This document shows, piece after piece, positions 6,709-14,362 of a stretch of 14,362 bases of DNA. Below the pieces are notes generated by a model. It searched no databases, had not been told where the DNA came from, and saw only the letters and a list, made by a program, of their open reading frames with translations. A program made the translations under genes and the position numbers. Each line of letters begins with the position of its first letter. Positions within the stretch are counted from its first letter, which is position 1. The stretch is from Acidimicrobiaceae bacterium (GTDB lineage: Bacteria > Actinomycetota > Acidimicrobiia > Acidimicrobiales > Aldehydirespiratoraceae), in the NCBI GenBank assembly GCA_009840695.1, contig VXNG01000049.1, positions 1 to 14,362 of the forward strand, in the 5' to 3' direction.

Positions 6709-6735
6709 CCCACGCAGCCGGGTTGGCTGCGCGGG
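6709..6735 (+). promoter_or_regulatory. Strong hairpin in the dnaB leader
   Basis: CGCAGCC (6713-6719), loop GGGTT, GGCTGCG (6725-6731) form a perfect 7-bp stem. After an A-C mismatch, CCC 6709-6711 pair with GGG 6733-6735. It ends 8 bases before the AAAGGG ribosome site of dnaB. No T tract follows, so a classic terminator is unlikely. TAACGT at 6699-6704 could be a -10 box placing this hairpin at the mRNA 5' end, but no -35 is visible. The rest of the gap (6583-6708) holds four short (A/T)TCCCC runs and no gene. Confidence 0.5.
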
Positions 6736-6758
6736 GAGATGTGAAAGGGCTTCAACAC

Positions 6759-8153
6759 GTGAGCGTTACCGACAGCGCGCCGTGGCAGAACGGGGGCACC
6801 GCGGCGGTCCAGGACCGGCGCGACCTGCGCGTCCCGCCTCACAACCTGGTGGCCGAGGAGTCCCTGCTGGGCGCGATGCTGCTGTCGCGCGACGCCATTG
6901 CCGACGTGCTGGAGATAGTGACGGCAGAGCACTTCTACCGTCCGGCGCACGCTCGGGTCTTCGAAGCGGTGCACAGTCTCTACAGCGCGGGCGATCCCGC
7001 GGATGCGGTGACGGTGGCCGAGAGCCTCGAGCGCAACGGCACGCTGGAGGCCATCGGAGGCCTGGACGGCCTGCTCTCGTTGCAGATGAACACCCCGGCC
7101 ACCTCGAACGCGGCCTCCTATGCCCGCATCGTGCGGGAGAACCACACGCTGCGCCGTCTTATCGAGGTGGCAGGCGAGATCGCGGAGCTGGGCTACGGCC
7201 GCCCCGACGATGTGACCAAGGCCGTGGACTGGGCCGAGAACCTGATGTACCAGGTGGCCCAGGGCCAGGTTGGTGACAACACGGTCCAGCTCTCGGAACT
7301 GCTGGACGACACGCTGGACAGGCTTGAGGAGCTCTACGAGCACGGCGGGACGATCACCGGCACCGCTACCGGCTACAAGGATCTCGACAAGCTGCTATCA
7401 GGCCTGCAGCCGTCCTCGCTGTACGTGGTCGGGGGCAGACCGTCCATGGGCAAGACCTCGTTCGCGCTGGGTATGGCCGCGCATGCGGCCATCCGGGGGC
7501 AGCGCCCGGTGCTCGTCTTCTCGCTGGAGATGGGCCATATGGAGCTGACCCAGCGGCTGCTCTGCTCCGAGGCCAGAGTCGACTCCACCAAGATGCGCGA
7601 CGGCCGCCTCGACGACGACGACTGGAACGGGATCAACGCGGCCATCGGGCGACTGGCCGAAGCCCCCATCTGGATCGACGACAACCCGAACGTGACGGTC
7701 ATGGAGATCAGGGCCCGCGCTCGGCGTCTCAAGAGTCAGGTCGGCGACCTCGCTATGGTCGTCGTTGACTACCTGCAGTTGATGACGGGACGCCAGAGCG
7801 CGGATAACCGTCAGGTCGAGGTGGCCGAGATCTCGCGTGGTCTGAAGATTCTCGCCCGCGAACTCGAATGCCCCGTCGTCGCGCTGTCGCAGCTCTCTCG
7901 CAACCTCGAGATGCGTCAGCAGAAGCGCCCCATTCTCGCCGACCTGCGGGAGTCCGGCGCCATTGAGCAGGATGCCGACGTGGTGATGTTCATCTACCGC
8001 GACGAGGTCTACAACCCCGACAACACCGACACCGCGGGTACGGCGGAGGTGATCGTGGCCAAGAACCGCAACGGGCCGACCGCCACGACCACGCTCGCCT
8101 TCCTGTCGCGGTTCACCACGTTCGCCAACTTCGCAGCCCGGCAGGGTATCTGA
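6759..8153 (+). CDS. dnaB: Replicative DNA helicase
   Basis: Hexameric 5'-3' helicase of the replication fork, 464 residues. The N-terminal domain (about 27-125) starts VPPHNLVAEESLLGAMLL; the RecA-like motor follows the linker. Visible motifs: Walker A GRPSMGKT (226-233), SLEM (255-258), Walker B with VVVDYLQLM (334-342), LSQLSRNLEMR (376-386), and the ADLRESGAIEQDADVVMFIYRDE segment (394-416). Many mycobacterial DnaB proteins carry inteins; here every motif is uninterrupted. GTG 6759 is chosen because AAAGGG (6744-6749) lies nine bases before it; the longer TTG start at 6723 falls in the leader hairpin. A small membrane protein gene follows after 12 bases. The rplI-dnaB order is common in Actinomycetota. 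Confidence 0.97.
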   Translation: MSVTDSAPWQNGGTAAVQDRRDLRVPPHNLVAEESLLGAMLLSRDAIADVLEIVTAEHFYRPAHARVFEAVHSLYSAGDPADAVTVAESLERNGTLEAIGGLDGLLSLQMNTPATSNAASYARIVRENHTLRRLIEVAGEIAELGYGRPDDVTKAVDWAENLMYQVAQGQVGDNTVQLSELLDDTLDRLEELYEHGGTITGTATGYKDLDKLLSGLQPSSLYVVGGRPSMGKTSFALGMAAHAAIRGQRPVLVFSLEMGHMELTQRLLCSEARVDSTKMRDGRLDDDDWNGINAAIGRLAEAPIWIDDNPNVTVMEIRARARRLKSQVGDLAMVVVDYLQLMTGRQSADNRQVEVAEISRGLKILARELECPVVALSQLSRNLEMRQQKRPILADLRESGAIEQDADVVMFIYRDEVYNPDNTDTAGTAEVIVAKNRNGPTATTTLAFLSRFTTFANFAARQGI

Positions 8154-8165
8154 GAGGGTCTCTGG

Positions 8166-8375
8166 GTGTTTCTCGGTCAGAACCTCCTGGCTTGGCTGGT
8201 GCTGGCCCTGGGGGCGTCGATGGCTGCAGGCAACCTGGCGGCACTGTTGCGGCCGAGACCCAACCGTCGCGACCCGACCGATCTGGATCGCGCTCCGCTG
8301 GGTCGCAGCATTCTCTACATAGTCGTCGGTTCGGTGGCCGCGGTGTGGGCCATAGCATCACTGCTGTCGTCCTGA
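8166..8375 (+). CDS. Small two-helix membrane protein
   Basis: I do not recognise a named family. The 69-residue product has two hydrophobic segments: about 7-28 (LLAWLVLALGASMAAGNLAALL) and 48-67 (SILYIVVGSVAAVWAIASLL), joined by a charged loop RPRPNRRDPTDLDRAPLGR. By the positive-inside rule both ends would face outward and the loop inward. The GTG follows GAGAGGG (8152-8158) by seven bases, and the gene begins 12 bases after dnaB, so the two are probably co-transcribed. High third-position GC fits real coding. It could anchor something to the membrane, but nothing in the sequence says so. The gap after it contains the second copy of the 47-bp repeat. Confidence 0.72.
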   Translation: MFLGQNLLAWLVLALGASMAAGNLAALLRPRPNRRDPTDLDRAPLGRSILYIVVGSVAAVWAIASLLSS

Positions 8376-8397
8376 ACACGCGAGAGAGGCCGAGCTT

Positions 8398-8444
8398 GCG
8401 AGGCCGTGGCCCGAGCGGCCCGTGAGCGAAGCGAACAAGAGCGG
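8398..8444 (+). repeat. 47-bp dispersed intergenic repeat, copy 2
   Basis: Matches 5-51 at 46 of 47 bases; the similarity stops sharply at both ends. Here it ends 18 bases before the GTG of the acyl-CoA dehydrogenase gene and just before its AAAGG ribosome site. Its internal GTG (8406) is in frame with that gene, so automatic annotation could wrongly add 19 residues (MARAARERSEQER...). The inverted arms GGCCG and CGGCC could form a small leader hairpin. The two copies have unrelated surroundings, which points to a dispersed element rather than a gene-specific site. Confidence 0.75.
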
Positions 8445-8462
8445 AAAAGAAAGGTCAACGTC

Positions 8463-9773
<1,311 letters not shown>

Positions 9774-9782
9774 AGTAGCGTT

Positions 9783-9805
9783 CGCCGGACGATCGCCGGA
9801 CGATC
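9783..9805 (+). promoter_or_regulatory. Tandem 11-bp repeat with an embedded inverted repeat, possible operator
   Basis: CGCCGGACGAT occurs twice without a gap (9783-9793, 9794-9804). The junction makes a perfect inverted repeat, GATCG-CCGGA-CGATC (9791-9805). It lies 34 bases before the ligase start and ahead of its ribosome site, where a TetR- or GntR-type regulator could act. A simple tandem duplication would also give this pattern. Confidence 0.4.
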
Positions 9806-9838
9806 AACCGCTTGCACGAACCCGAAGGAGGTCGACTC

Positions 9839-11725
9839 GTGACGATCACGTCGGAACGGCCCAGCCCCGATGTTCCTCTGCCGGCCACCGGCGAGGCCGG
9901 GGCGACCACGGTTGCGTCGTTGGCTCGGGACTGGGCCCGGCGCAGCCCCCGGCAGGTCGCCATGCGGGAGAAGGACTTCGGCATCTGGCAGGAGTACACC
10001 TGGGCCCAGACCTGGGACCTGATCGAGACCGCGGCCCACGGCCTGCTGGAGCTGGGCGTCGAAGTCGGTGACCGAGTGGCCATCCACTCCGAGGACCGGC
10101 CCGAGTGGATCATCCTCGACCTGGCCGCCGTGGCCGTGCGGGGCGTGACCGTCGGCCTGTACCCGACCAACCCGACCGCCGAGGTGGAGTACTTGCTCGG
10201 CGACTGCACGCCGGTGGTCTTCTTCGCCGAGGATCAGGAGCAGGCCGACAAGGTGCTCGAGGTTCCGGATGAGACGGCCGCCTCCGTCCGGCGCATCATC
10301 TACACCGAGCCGAGGGGCTTCGGCGACTACGACGATTCGCGGCTGCTGTTCTGGGACGCCTTCCTGGAGATGGGCCGCCGCCATCGTGAGGCCTTCCCCG
10401 AAGCGGTGGCTGAGCGGATGGCCGCGGCCGCCGACACCGATGTGATGACGCTGGTGTACACCTCTGGCACCACCGGTCCGCCCAAGGGCGCGATGCTTAC
10501 CAACGCCAACGCGAGCTACTGCGTCGACAAGATCGTCAACGAGGTGGACCGCTTCCCCGACGGCGCCGGTCCCAACCCCAAGGACCTCATCGTCACGTAC
10601 CTGCCGCTGTGCCATGTGGCTGAGCGGATCTTCTCCACCTGGACCCTCGTCGGGGCTGGCCCGTCCCTGAACTTCGCGGAGTCGATCGAGACCGTCACCG
10701 AGAACCTGCGCGAGATCCAGCCGACGCTGTTCTTCGCCGTGCCCAGGATCTGGGAGCGGCTGCACGCCCTGATCACCATCAAGGGCAACGATGCGACGTT
10801 CTTCAAGCGGGTCTGCTTGCGCTTCGCGATGGCCTTGGCGCGAGTGATCGGGCGGCAGAAGGCAGCCAACGGCGGCGACCACACGCTGGTGACCCGGCTG
10901 CTGTACACCGTGGGTCAGCCGTTGGTGTTCCGGGCCATGAAGGAGCGGATCGGTCTGCGCCGCTGCCGCCACGCCGGCTCGGGCGCGGCTGCCATAGCTC
11001 CGGAGGTGCTCGAATTCTTCATCGGCATCGGCGTCCCGGTGTTCGAGCTCTACGGCATGACCGAGAACTCGGCCGTGGCCACCTGCAACTTCGCGGGCCG
11101 CATGAAGCTGGGCACGGTAGGGGAGCCCTACGCCGACATCGGCCTGCGCATCGACGAGGCCACCGGAGAGATCCAGACCATGCATCCCGGCGTGTTCGCC
11201 GGCTACTGGAACAAGCCCGACAAGACCGCCGAGACGTTCACCGACGACGGCTGGCTGATGACCGGCGACGTGGGGGAGTGGGTGGACGGAACCCACATCA
11301 AGATCGTCGACCGCATCAAGCACATCATCATCACCTCCGGCGGCAAGAACATCTCGCCGTCGGAGATCGAGAACAGCCTGAAGACGTCGCCCTACGTGAA
11401 GGAGGCGATGGTCATCGGCGACGGCCGCAGGTTCGTGACCGCGCTGATCGGCATCGAGCTCGAGACGGTGGGCGACTGGGCCCAACGCAACAACATCCCC
11501 TACACGACCTACCGGGACCTGTCGGAGAAGGAGGAGGTCATCGAGCTGGTCTCCAAAGTGGTGGACGAGACCAACACGAAGTTTGCACGAGTCGAGCAGA
11601 TCAAGAAGTTCAAGATGCTGCCGAAGGAACTCGACCACGAGGACGGGGAGCTGACCGCCACCCAGAAGCTCAAGCGCAACGCCATGGAGGACATGTTCCG
11701 CGACCTGGTGGAGTCGATGTACTAA
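9839..11725 (+). CDS. AMP-forming long-chain acyl-CoA ligase family protein
   Basis: A predicted fatty or related acyl-CoA synthetase of 628 residues, activating a carboxylic acid through an acyl-AMP. Visible core motifs: P-loop VYTSGTTGPPKGAML (206-220); LPLCHVAER; the ELYGMTENSAVATCN adenine-pocket region; WLMTGDVGEW; the hinge region with IKIVDRIKHIIITSGGKNIS; and the C-terminal catalytic-lysine motif LTATQKLKRN. GTG 9839 has AAGGAGG (9825-9831) seven bases upstream. The stop TAA overlaps the livH ATG (TAATG), so ligase and permease are made together. Similar ligase genes are known inside Liv-type clusters of other bacteria, where the transporter is thought to import the acid that the ligase traps. 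Substrate chain length or ring type cannot be read from the sequence. Confidence 0.93.
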   Translation: MTITSERPSPDVPLPATGEAGATTVASLARDWARRSPRQVAMREKDFGIWQEYTWAQTWDLIETAAHGLLELGVEVGDRVAIHSEDRPEWIILDLAAVAVRGVTVGLYPTNPTAEVEYLLGDCTPVVFFAEDQEQADKVLEVPDETAASVRRIIYTEPRGFGDYDDSRLLFWDAFLEMGRRHREAFPEAVAERMAAAADTDVMTLVYTSGTTGPPKGAMLTNANASYCVDKIVNEVDRFPDGAGPNPKDLIVTYLPLCHVAERIFSTWTLVGAGPSLNFAESIETVTENLREIQPTLFFAVPRIWERLHALITIKGNDATFFKRVCLRFAMALARVIGRQKAANGGDHTLVTRLLYTVGQPLVFRAMKERIGLRRCRHAGSGAAAIAPEVLEFFIGIGVPVFELYGMTENSAVATCNFAGRMKLGTVGEPYADIGLRIDEATGEIQTMHPGVFAGYWNKPDKTAETFTDDGWLMTGDVGEWVDGTHIKIVDRIKHIIITSGGKNISPSEIENSLKTSPYVKEAMVIGDGRRFVTALIGIELETVGDWAQRNNIPYTTYRDLSEKEEVIELVSKVVDETNTKFARVEQIKKFKMLPKELDHEDGELTATQKLKRNAMEDMFRDLVESMY

Positions 11726-12813
11726 TGGCCGCGGCCGCATCCGTGGGCGACCGCCTCAAGGCGATCGATCCCCGCCGCAGCGTCCCTTTCGCGTTCGTCA
11801 CCGGTCTCGTGGGCTCGGCGGTCGTATTCGGTGCCGTACAACTCGCCAACGACCCGGCGCTGTTCTTCCGGACGTTCATGAAGGCGATGGGGCTCGGTTC
11901 GGTGTATTCGCTGGTCGCTCTCGGCTTCGTGCTCATATTCAAGGCGACGCGGACCATCAACTTCGCCCAAGGTGGCTTGGCTGCGGCCGGCGCTCTCTTC
12001 GTCACGTTCCTGGTCGCCGACGGTCACATCCCGTTCACCACCATCGCCAACCCCCTGCGCGACGTGGGCGGCCCAGCCTGGGTCGGTTGGAGCCTCAGCG
12101 TGGCCGTCGCTCTGGTGTTCGCGGCGGCGCTGGGGTTGGTCATCGAGCGGCTGGCCATTCGCCCCATGGTGGGCAAGCCCCTGTTCTCGGTGGCGGTGAT
12201 CACCCTCGGTTTGGAGATCATGCTGCGGGTCTTCAACAACGACGCGGTCGAGACACTGTTCCGACCGTTGGGGGCGCCTTGGGGCCTTGACGGGTTCACC
12301 GTGGGCGGCGCTCTCATCAACTGGAGCTTCGTGGCTGCCATGGTGGCGGCCGCGGCGGCCTTTGTGGCTGTGTACCGCTTCTACCGGTCGCGTCTGGGCA
12401 TCGCTATGCGGGCCGTGGCCTTCGACCAGGAGGCAGCCATGGCCCAGGGTGTGAACGTAGGCCGGGTATTCGCGGTGGCATGGGCTGCTGGGGCCGTTCT
12501 GGCGGCCGTTGGCGGGATCTTCGCGACCCAGCCGCCGATCTCACAGACGTTCTCCGTTGACCAGGGAACGGCCAACATCGCCTTCCGCGCCCTTCCGGCC
12601 GTGATTCTCGGTGGTCTCGACTCCGCCACTGGGGCGCTGCTCGGCGGCCTGATCGTGGGAGCGGCCGAGATCTACGCGGGCCAGTATGCAGCGTCCCACT
12701 CCGACTGGCTCGGCGCGGGCTACCCGCTGATCGTCCCCTACCTGGTGATGATCATCGGCCTGCTGGTGCGTCCCTACGGACTGTTCGGAACGCCCGAGAT
12801 CCGGAGGGTGTGA
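11725..12813 (+). CDS. livH: Branched-chain amino acid type ABC transporter permease, LivH family
   Basis: An inner-membrane permease of the HAAT family, 362 residues, pairing with LivM to form the channel. LivH features are MGLGSVYSLVALGFVLIFKA, TRTINFAQGGLAAAGA, and the cytoplasmic coupling loop SRLGIAMRAVAFDQEAAMAQGVNVGR, followed by AVLAAVGGIFATQ. About eight or more hydrophobic segments are seen. An N-terminal tail of about 40 residues precedes the usual core, longer than in E. coli. The ATG at 11725 overlaps the ligase stop by one base; a longer reading of the frame to 11278 is antisense-like shadow inside the ligase. LivM follows at once. The family name does not prove leucine transport; with the ligase next door, an organic acid is more likely. 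Confidence 0.93.
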   Translation: MAAAASVGDRLKAIDPRRSVPFAFVTGLVGSAVVFGAVQLANDPALFFRTFMKAMGLGSVYSLVALGFVLIFKATRTINFAQGGLAAAGALFVTFLVADGHIPFTTIANPLRDVGGPAWVGWSLSVAVALVFAAALGLVIERLAIRPMVGKPLFSVAVITLGLEIMLRVFNNDAVETLFRPLGAPWGLDGFTVGGALINWSFVAAMVAAAAAFVAVYRFYRSRLGIAMRAVAFDQEAAMAQGVNVGRVFAVAWAAGAVLAAVGGIFATQPPISQTFSVDQGTANIAFRALPAVILGGLDSATGALLGGLIVGAAEIYAGQYAASHSDWLGAGYPLIVPYLVMIIGLLVRPYGLFGTPEIRRV

Positions 12814-12814
12814 C

Positions 12815-14065
12815 GTGCTGGGCCGGCCGCGCCTCTACACGGCGTACCGCCAGGAGATCCAGCTGCTGCCGACATGGACGCAGAAGATCGTGTTCGCGGT
12901 CTTCCTGTTGGTGCTGTTCCTGTTGCCGTTCGATCTGCCGGTGATCAGCGATATCCCAGTGGTCCGCTTCCTGGGCGACCCGGAATGGCTTCGCCCGATG
13001 GCGAAGGTAATGGTGTACGCGATAGCGGCGCTGGGACTCAACTTGTTGAGCGGAGTAGCCGGGCAGGTGTCGCTGGGCCACGCCTTCTTCATGGGCGTGG
13101 GGGCTTGCGCGGCCGTGTACCTGGGGGGCGCCGGTGGGGACACCACTTGGGGTCATTCGCTGCCGATCTGGATCTGGTTGCCCGGAGCGGGCGTGGCCGC
13201 GGCCATGCTGGGAGTGGTCGTCTCCCCGGTGGCGGTGCGGTTGCGCGGGCTCTATCTGGCCATCGTCACTCTGGGCCTCGTATTCGTCGGCATCCACCTC
13301 GGCAACACCTCCTGGGGTCAGAAGATCGCCGGTGCGCCCGGGCTCGGACGGGAGTTCCCCGAACTCGACATCAGGCTCTGGAAGGAGGAGACGCCGCTCG
13401 TGAACGTCGGCGACGACGGCCATTGGCTGTGGTTCGATGTCAGCGACGCCCAGAAGCGGTACCTGTTCCTGCTTGTGATCACACTGGCGCTCGCACTCGT
13501 GGCCAAGAACCTGTTGCGGGGCCGCACCGGCCGGGCCCTGCAGGCAATCCGCGACCGAGACATAGCGGCAGAGGTGATGGGTGTCCCCGACTTCGGCTAC
13601 AAGCTGGTGGCGTTCGCGGTGTCGTCGTTCTATGCCGGCGTTGCCGGCGCGCTGTTCGCCGCGCTGTCGCAGCGGGTTGTCGCCTCGGATTTTGGCTTGT
13701 TCCTGTCGGTGGAGTTCATTGCAGTCCTGCTCATCGGCGGCGCCGGAACCACGGCGGGGCCGATGATCGGTGCCTCCTTCGTCGTGATGGCACCGGAGTT
13801 CGTGGCGGCGTTCACCAAGTGGCTCGAGCAGGCCGAGGGCGGCCTCGCCGGCGGTCTCGGTCGGGTCCTGCTCACCGAGGGAGGGGACTTCGGCGTGATC
13901 AACACCGCTATCCAGACCCCGGGCTGGACCCTGAGCGTCTTCGACTGGAACGTGGTGCTGTTCGGCGCGCTCATCGTCGTGTTCCTGATCGTCGAGCCGC
14001 TGGGATTGTTCGGGCTCTGGATCCGGATCCGCAACTACTGGAAACGATGGCCCTTCAGCTACTAA
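12815..14065 (+). CDS. livM: Branched-chain amino acid type ABC transporter permease, LivM family
   Basis: The second HAAT permease, 416 residues. LivM features: YAIAALGLNLLSGVAGQVSLGHAFFMGVGA near 67-98, RLRGLYLAIVTLGL, and the coupling loop GRTGRALQAIRDRDIAAEVMGV followed by KLVAFAVSSFYAGVAGALFA. An outward loop of about 50 residues (near 165-215) and another hydrophilic loop near 330-365 are larger than in short LivM proteins. The C-terminus ends KRWPFSY, a tail I associate with actinobacterial LivM. The GTG at 12815 is one base past the livH stop, with GGAGGG (12803-12808) upstream. The ATP-binding subunits LivG and LivF are not in the window and should lie to the right or be encoded elsewhere. 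Confidence 0.93.
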   Translation: MLGRPRLYTAYRQEIQLLPTWTQKIVFAVFLLVLFLLPFDLPVISDIPVVRFLGDPEWLRPMAKVMVYAIAALGLNLLSGVAGQVSLGHAFFMGVGACAAVYLGGAGGDTTWGHSLPIWIWLPGAGVAAAMLGVVVSPVAVRLRGLYLAIVTLGLVFVGIHLGNTSWGQKIAGAPGLGREFPELDIRLWKEETPLVNVGDDGHWLWFDVSDAQKRYLFLLVITLALALVAKNLLRGRTGRALQAIRDRDIAAEVMGVPDFGYKLVAFAVSSFYAGVAGALFAALSQRVVASDFGLFLSVEFIAVLLIGGAGTTAGPMIGASFVVMAPEFVAAFTKWLEQAEGGLAGGLGRVLLTEGGDFGVINTAIQTPGWTLSVFDWNVVLFGALIVVFLIVEPLGLFGLWIRIRNYWKRWPFSY

Positions 14066-14090
14066 GAGCGGGCCCCGCGCCGCCACGATG

Positions 14091-14105
14091 TGAGCATTAG
14101 GCTCA
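14091..14105 (+). promoter_or_regulatory. Small inverted repeat in the livM-lipoprotein gap
   Basis: TGAGC-ATTAG-GCTCA is a perfect 5-bp inverted repeat with a 5-base centre, between livM and the lipoprotein gene. In RNA it would be a short hairpin that could protect or separate the binding-protein message, which is often made in excess. It may equally be an operator. No T tract follows. Confidence 0.35.
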
Positions 14106-14143
14106 TCGACCAGTCCGTATCACGATCCTGGAGGAGAACAACC

Positions 14144-14362
14144 GTGAGACAGATGAAATGGCTGGCTGCCGTGCTCTGCGTCCTGGCTCTCGTGGCCGCG
14201 GCCTGCGGAGACGACGACAGCACAGGCGAACCAGCGGAGCCATCCGGCGACACTGCGGAGTCGGTCGGCGAGGCCCCTGAGCCTGACGCCGGGGGAGAGA
14301 TGGCGGAGCCTGAGGAGGCTTCTGAGCCTGACGCCGGGGAGGAGATGGCGGAGCCTGAGGAG
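14144..14362 (+). CDS. Lipoprotein, probable substrate-binding protein of the Liv-type transporter (partial)
   Basis: Only the first 73 codons are present; the gene runs off the window. Residues 1-20 are a lipoprotein signal (MRQMKWLAAVLCVLALVAAA) with the lipobox cysteine at 21, followed by GDDD. After that the chain is an acidic linker: two exact-length 15-residue units, APEPDAGGEMAEPEE and ASEPDAGEEMAEPEE, encoded by 45-bp tandem repeats at 14273-14317 and 14318-14362. No folded binding domain is reached. The GTG at 14144 has GGAGGAG (14130-14136) seven bases upstream. The position after livH and livM makes a periplasmic-type binding protein the likely identity, but that is inference from context. 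The window end cuts the repeat, so more units may follow. Confidence 0.75.
   Translation, partial: MRQMKWLAAVLCVLALVAAACGDDDSTGEPAEPSGDTAESVGEAPEPDAGGEMAEPEEASEPDAGEEMAEPEE
14273..14362 (+). repeat. 45-bp coding tandem repeat, at least two units
   Basis: Units 14273-14317 and 14318-14362 differ at a few bases and stay in frame. They encode an Ala/Glu/Pro/Asp-rich linker right after the lipoprotein cysteine region. The second unit ends exactly at the window edge, so the copy number is unknown. Confidence 0.85.

Noticed and set aside
8406..8462. Start of the acyl-CoA dehydrogenase at GTG 8406
   Set aside because: That GTG belongs to the dispersed repeat, and the GTG at 8463 has a well-placed AAAGG.
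11278..11724. N-terminal extension of the livH frame
   Set aside because: It lies inside the ligase gene in another frame and reads as Arg/Gly-rich shadow; the ATG at 11725 gives the normal permease start.
12752..14086. 444-codon minus-strand open frame opposite livM
   Set aside because: LivM is unmistakable on the plus strand; the opposite frame has a low-complexity charged translation.

Overview
This is high-GC actinobacterial chromosome, most likely from class Acidimicrobiia. The support is the DUF5318 zinc-ribbon protein, the rpsF-ssb-rpsR-rplI-dnaB order, a strong GTG start preference (about 12 of 16 genes) and a LivM ending in an Actinomycetota-style WPFSY tail. The class is inferred from gene content, not from a marker comparison. 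No phage, transposase, CRISPR or tRNA is visible.

Left part (1-3716): a 47-bp dispersed repeat, then a leftward two-lobed GNAT acetyltransferase gene. It is divergent from a rightward three-gene operon joined by GTGA overlaps: histone-deacetylase-like amidohydrolase, CCA-type tRNA nucleotidyltransferase with a decayed HD region, and a DUF5318 protein.

Middle part (3717-8375): panB, then a 278-bp leader with direct repeats and a strong hairpin, then the ribosome/replication block rpsF, ssb, rpsR, rplI. A structured gap follows, then dnaB (no intein) and a small two-helix membrane protein. The rpsR product has a C-terminal extension of about 58 residues and no zinc cysteines.

Right part (8376-14362): a second copy of the 47-bp repeat sits directly upstream of an ACAD10/11-like acyl-CoA dehydrogenase. 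Next are an AMP-forming long-chain acyl-CoA ligase, LivH- and LivM-type permeases (the ligase stop overlaps the livH start) and the first 73 codons of a substrate-binding lipoprotein with an acidic tandem-repeat linker. These genes read as an uptake-activation-oxidation module for an organic acid; the ATPase subunits are not in the window.

Most of the window is ordinary housekeeping DNA. The points worth a second look are the dispersed repeat and its partial relatives, the S18 tail, the degenerate HD region, the ligase-transporter coupling, the acidic linker and several leader or operator-like structures. I found no clearly new multi-gene system.
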